From: Datisca glomerata | Lineage: Eukaryota; Streptophyta; Magnoliopsida; Cucurbitales; Datiscaceae | Assembly (NCBI GenBank): GCA_003255025.1 | Contig: QANY01000230.1 | Coordinates: forward strand, 947,466 to 1,011,465 | Length of the DNA stretch: 64,000 nt | Direction of reading: 5' to 3' | Shown here: one piece after another, positions 59,872-64,000 of the stretch | How the letters are laid out: every line of letters starts with the position of its first letter | Numbering within the stretch: position 1 is the first letter of the stretch | Notes under the pieces: model-generated | Told to the model about the DNA's origin: nothing | The model's database searches: none | The model's input: the letters and a program-made list of their open reading frames with translations, nothing else | Program-made: the position numbers and the translations under genes

Positions 59872-60399
59872 CTAGATAGAAAAAGAGTGTGTGTGTGCGT
59901 GTGTGTGTTTGTGTGTGTGTGTGTGGGTGTGAGAGAGCGAGAGAGAATGAGAGACAAAGAGAGAAAGGAAGATAGAGAGAGAGGGAGAGAGAGAGAGGGG
60001 GAGAGAGAGTGTGAGAGGGGGGAGAGAGTGGGGGGAGAGAGAGACGGAGGTAAAGCGAGATATAGAAAAAGGGGATAGAGAAAGAGTTAAAGTTTATGTA
60101 TATGTGTGAGTGAGAGAGAGAGAGAGATATGAAGAATGAAATTGAGAGAGAGAGAGATATGAAGAATGATATTGAGAGAGAGAGAAAGGGAGAATGATAG
60201 TGAGAGAGGGAACGAGAAAGAGAAAGAGTTTGAGAGAGGGTGAGAGGATAGAAGAGAGAGAAAGAGAGAGACAGAGAGAGAAAGAGAGAGAGGGAGAAAG
60301 ATAGATAGAGAGGGAGAGCGAGGGGGAAAGAGGGTCGAGAGAGAGGATGAGAGAGGGAGAGAGAGAGGGGAGAGAGAGAGGGAGAGGGAGAGAGAGAGA

Positions 60400-60455
<56 letters not shown>

Positions 60456-61254
60456 TTGAGAGAGCGAGAGAAAGAGAGAGAGAGAGAGAGGGCAAGACAC
60501 ACGGAGAGAGATAGAGAGAGGGAGAGCAAGGGGGAGAGTCGGGAGAGAGGGGGTGAAAGAAAAAGAGAGAGACAGGGAGAGAGGGGGAGACAAAGAGACA
60601 GAAAGAATGTGAGAGAGAGAGAGAGATAGAGAAGGAGAAGGAGAGAGAGATAGAGATAAATAGAGAGCGAGAGAGTGAAAGAGAGAGAGGGAAAGAAAGT
60701 GAGACAGCTAGATAGAGAGAGTGTGTGTGAGAGCGACAAAGAGAGGGAGCGAGAGAGAGAGAGATGAAGAATGATATTGAGAGAGAAAGGGAGAGTGAGA
60801 GTGAGAGAGAAAATGAGAGAGAGACAGAGAGAGAGGGTGAGGGGATAGGAGAGACAGAGAGAGACAGGGAGAGAAAGTGAAAGAGAGAGAGAGAGACAGA
60901 GAGAGAGGAAGAGCGAGGGAGAGAGATAGAGAGGGTGAGAGAGCGAGGGGTAAAGAGAGGGGATGAGAGAGGGGAGAGAGAGAGGGTGTGTGTGTGTATG
61001 TGTGTGTACGTGTGTTAGAGAGAAAGAGAGAATGAGAGAATGAGAGAAAAGGAGAGAGAGAGAGAGAATGAGAGAGAGATAGCCAGAGAGAGAGAAAGCA
61101 AGAGAGGGAGAGAGATAGAGAAAAAGAGAGAGGGGGGAGGGAGACAGGGAGAAGATTAGAGAGGGAGAAAAGAGCGAGAGAGAGAGAGAGAGAGAGACGG
61201 AGATATAGAGGGAGAGGGAGAGAGAGATAGAGATAAAGAGAGAGAGAGAGAGAG

Positions 61255-61996
61255 AAGGAAAGAGAGAAAGAGAGAGGGAGAGAGTGGAAGAGAGAGAAAG
61301 AGATAGATAGAGTGGGAGAGCGAGGGGGAACGAGAGGGGCGAGAGAGAGGATGAGAGAGGGAGAGAGTGTGTGTGTGTGTGTATGTCAGTGTGTGAGGGA
61401 GAGAGAGAGTCGAGAGAGATTGTGAGAGCGAGAGAGGACGAGAGAGAGAGAGAGAGAATGAGAAAGAGAAAGAGTGATAACGAGAGAGAGAGAGGGAGAG
61501 AGAAAGAGAGAGCGAGAGAGATAGAGAGCGAAAGAGGGAGGGAGAGCAAGGGTGAGAGAGACAGGAGAGAGAGTGGGAGAAAGAGAGGGGGAGAGAGAGA
61601 GGGAGGCAGAGAGAGAAGGTGAGAGAGGGAGAGAAGAGTGAGAGAGAGGAAGATATAGAGAGAGAGATAGAGAGAGATAGCTAGATAGAAAGAGTGTGTG
61701 TGAGAGCGAGAAAGAGAGAGAGCAAGAGAGAGATGAAGAATGATATTGAAAGAGAGAAACGGAGAGTGAGAGTGAGAGAGAGAACGAGAGAGAGTGGGAG
61801 ACAAGGGAATGAGGGGATAGGAGAGAGAGATAGAGAGAGGCAGAGAGAGAGAGACGAAGAGAGAGGGAGAAAGATAGAGAGAGTGGGAGAGCGAGGGGTA
61901 GATAGAGGGGAGAGAGTGGATCAAAGAGGGGGAGAGAAATATAGTGTGTGGGGGGGAAGAGAGAGTGTGAGTGATTGGGAGCGCAAGAGAGAGAGG

Positions 61997-62047
<51 letters not shown>

Positions 62048-62463
62048 AGAGAGAGATAGTGAGAGAGAGAGAGAGAAAGAGCAAGAGAGGGAGAGAGATA
62101 GAGAGAGGGAGGGAGGGAGAACTAGCGGAAGAGAGATGGGAGAGAGGGGGGAGAAAAAGAGAGAGAAAGAGAGGGAAAGAAGGTGAAAGGGGGAAAGACG
62201 AGTGAGAGAGAGGGAAATAAAGAGGGAACGAGGGAGAGGGAGAGTGAGAGAAAGATAGAGAGAAAAAGAAAGTGAGAGAGAGAAGAGCGAGAGAGTAGGG
62301 GAGAGAGAGAGTGGGCGACAGAGTAGGAGAGAGAGAGAGAGTGGGCGAGAGAGAGGGAGAGTAAGAGTATGAGATAGAGAGAGAGAGAATGAGAGTAAGG
62401 GTAGACAGAGTGAGAGATAGAGAATGAGAGTGAGAGAGAGTGAGAGAGGGCTAAGGGAGAGTC

Positions 62464-62508
<45 letters not shown>

Positions 62509-62575
62509 GAGAGCGAGAGAGATATATATAAAGAGAGATAGAGAGAGGGAGAGAGAAATGGAGGGAGGAAGAGAG
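61255..62575. repeat. 1.3-kb GA-rich unit, copy 1 of a tandem pair
   Basis: Repeated at 62,723-64,000. Anchors in order: CGAGGGGGAACGAGAGGGGC (61,321/62,789), TGTATGTCAGTGTGTGAGGG, GAAGAATGATATTGAAAGAG, ACAAGGGAATGAGGGGATAG, GTGGATCAAAGAGGGG (61,916/63,392), ATAGTGTGTGGGGGGGAAG, GAGTGATTGGGAG, GAACTAGCGGAAGAG (62,119/63,553), GGGCTAAGGGAGAGTCTGTG and GATATATATAAAGAGAGAT. The offset varies from 1,434 to 1,476 bp, so differences are mostly repeat-length changes in GA or GT runs. Confidence 0.93.
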
Positions 62576-62722
62576 AGAGTTAGAGAGAGTGCGAGAGAGA
62601 GAGAGAGAGATAGAGAGCCAGAGAGAGGGAAGTAAAGCCAAATAAAGAAAAAGGGGATAGAGAGAGTCAGAGTTTGCGTGTGTGTGTGTGGGGGGGAGAG
62701 AGAGGGTGACAGGATAGAAGAG

Positions 62723-64000
62723 AGAGAAAGGGAGAAAGAGAGAGGGAGAGAGTGGAAGAGAGAGAAAGAGATAGATAGAGTGGGAGAGCGAGGGGGAACG
62801 AGAGGGGCGAGAGAGAGGATGAGAGAGGGAGAGAGTGTGTGTGTGTGTGTGTGTATGTCAGTGTGTGAGGGAGAGAGAGAGTCGAGAGAGATTGTGAGAG
62901 CGAGAGAGGGCGAGAGAGAGAGAGAGAGAATGAGAAAGAGAAAGATTGATAACGAGAGAGAGAGAGAGGGAGAGAGAAAGAGAGAGCGAGAGAGATAGAG
63001 AGCAAAAGAGGGAGGGAGAGCAAGGGTGAGAGAGACAGGAGAGAGAGTGGGAGAAAGAGAGGGGGAGAGAGAGAGGGAGGCAGAGAGAGAAGGTGAGAGA
63101 GGGAGAGAAGAGCGAGAGAGAGGAAGATAGAGAGAGAGAGAGAGAGAGAGAGATAGCTAGATAGAAAGAGTGTGTGTGAGAGCGAGAAAGAGAGAGAGCA
63201 AGAGAGAGATGAAGAATGATATTGAAAGAGAGAAACGGAGAGTGAGAGTGAGAGAGAGAACGAGAGAGAGTGTGAGACAAGGGAATGAGGGGATAGGAGA
63301 GAGAGATAGAGAGAGGCAGAGAGAGAGAGACGAAGAGAGAGGGAGAAAGATAGAGAGAGTGGGAGAGCGAAGGGTAGAGAGAGGGGAGAGAGTGGATCAA
63401 AGAGGGGGAGAGAAATATAGTGTGTGGGGGGGAAGAGAGAGTGTGAGTGATTGGGAGTGCGAGAGAGAGAGGGAGAGAGAAAGAGAGAGAGAGAGAGAAT
63501 AAGAGAGAGAAAGAGCAAGAGAGGGAGAGAGATAGAGAGAGGGAGGGAGGGAGAACTAGCGGAAGAGAGATGGGAGAGAGAGGGGGAGAAAAAGAGAGAG
63601 AAAGATAGGGAAAGAAGGTGAAAGGGGGAAAGACGAGTGAGAGAGAGGGAAATAAAGAGGGAACGAGGGAGAGGGAGAGTGAGAGAAAGATAGAGAGAAA
63701 AAGAAAGCGAGAGAGAGAGAAGAGCGAGAGAGTAGGAGAGAGAGAGAGAGTGGGCGAGAGAGTAGGAGAGAGAGAGAGAGAGAGAGTGGGCGAGAGAGAG
63801 GGAGAGTAAGAGTATGAGATAGAGAGAGAGAGAGAGAATGAGAGTAAGGGTAGACAGAGTGAGAGATAGAGAATGAGAGTGAGAGAGAGAGAGGGCTAAG
63901 GGAGAGTCTGTGTGTGTGTGTGTGAGAGAGAGAGAGAGCGAGAGAGAGAATGAGCGAGAGAGATATATATAAAGAGAGATAGAGAGAGGGAGAGAGAGAA
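62723..64000. repeat. 1.3-kb GA-rich unit, copy 2 of a tandem pair, open at window end
   Basis: Second copy of the 61,255-62,575 unit, cut by the end of the window just after GATATATATAAAGAGAGAT. The two copies are separated by about 150 bp (62,576-62,722) holding the GGGGATAGAGAGAGTC landmark and a short GT tract. High similarity over such loosely constrained sequence implies a recent duplication. Confidence 0.92.

Larger units (their letters stand above)
48326..64000. repeat. GA-rich complex repeat block with (GT)n and (AT)n tracts
   Basis: About 15.7 kb in which the + strand is almost entirely A and G, with T mainly in GT, AT or GATA words and C rare. It looks like (GA)n but is not uniform. 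Landmark words recur in a similar context: GAAGGTGAGAGAGGGAGAGA with AGAGCGAG after it (near 50,001, 51,228, 53,828, 57,180, 59,430, 61,615, 63,090); GATAGAAATTGGGGATAGAG (near 49,146, 56,680, relatives near 53,450, 53,915, 56,864, 60,060, 62,645), usually just before a GT tract; GAAGAATGATATTGA (near 53,508, 60,153, 60,766, 61,737, 63,212); and GAGCGAGGGGGAGAGAGAG. No gene is present. Long minus-strand frames here are Ser/Leu-repeat artefacts. Confidence 0.93.

Noticed and set aside
48326..64000. GA-rich block as a promoter-type GAGA element
   Set aside because: There is no gene within the window on either side to regulate, and the size and duplicated structure fit a satellite-like repeat better.

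Overview
This window contains no intact gene that I can support. It is a repeat-dominated eukaryotic region, most likely plant heterochromatin. The plant call rests mainly on a broken fragment at 33,107-34,398 whose minus-strand translation resembles the gag/movement-protein part of plant pararetrovirus-like elements. The satellite itself does not identify a species, and I do not name one.

Layout. (1) Positions 1-48,325 are a satellite array with a modal unit of 188 bp and roughly 250 monomers. It is interrupted by a 226-bp unidentified insert at 6,459-6,684 and by the 1.3-kb retroelement fragment. Monomers fall into recognisable types. Type A is the default. Type B has a GGAGGC box, GGCTGGAATGGG, CTTGGATTTG and usually GCACGTGC. 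A later variant, B', has GGAGTC and a TATACGTCTC box. The types are zoned: A only (1-2,990); A with about 15 scattered B (2,991-16,650); A only (16,651-18,700); rich in B' (18,701-41,700); mostly A with a few B near the right edge (41,701-48,325). (2) The array is on the + strand except for two inverted blocks, 19,392-21,450 and 29,481-31,663, and a 70-bp inverted stub at 33,037-33,106. The two blocks are colinear copies of each other about 10.2 kb apart. The stub repeats the left inversion junction of the second block, and the retroelement fragment abuts it. (3) Higher-order structure is visible: a 749-bp tetramer duplicated in tandem (35,956-37,456) with a single-copy relative at 22.7-23.4 kb; a shortened dimer of about 304 bp repeated at 22.4, 34.7, 35.4 and 35.7 kb; and a 1.64-kb block duplicated with a 1.97-kb offset (43,517 and 45,487), next to the right edge of the array.

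(4) At 48,325 the satellite stops inside a monomer and is followed to the window end by about 15.7 kb of strongly purine-biased sequence ((GA)n with (GT)n and (AT)n tracts). It is not simple microsatellite. The same odd 15-30 bp landmarks recur many times, and segments of 0.24 to 1.4 kb are duplicated within it (51.9/52.4 kb, 57.8/58.5 kb, 61.3/62.7 kb). I read it as a degenerate, GA-rich complex satellite. It contains a 116-base assembly gap (48,885-49,000) and a single N (51,841), both in (AT)n.

The long open frames in the window are by-products of repeat composition: Ser/Leu-rich frames on the minus strand of the GA block, and frames of about 62 residues per satellite monomer. I saw no rRNA, tRNA, CRISPR array or telomere repeat. 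The interest of the window lies in its repeat architecture: duplicated inversion junctions, dispersed higher-order units, an abrupt satellite-to-GA boundary, and a hidden complex repeat inside what looks like microsatellite.
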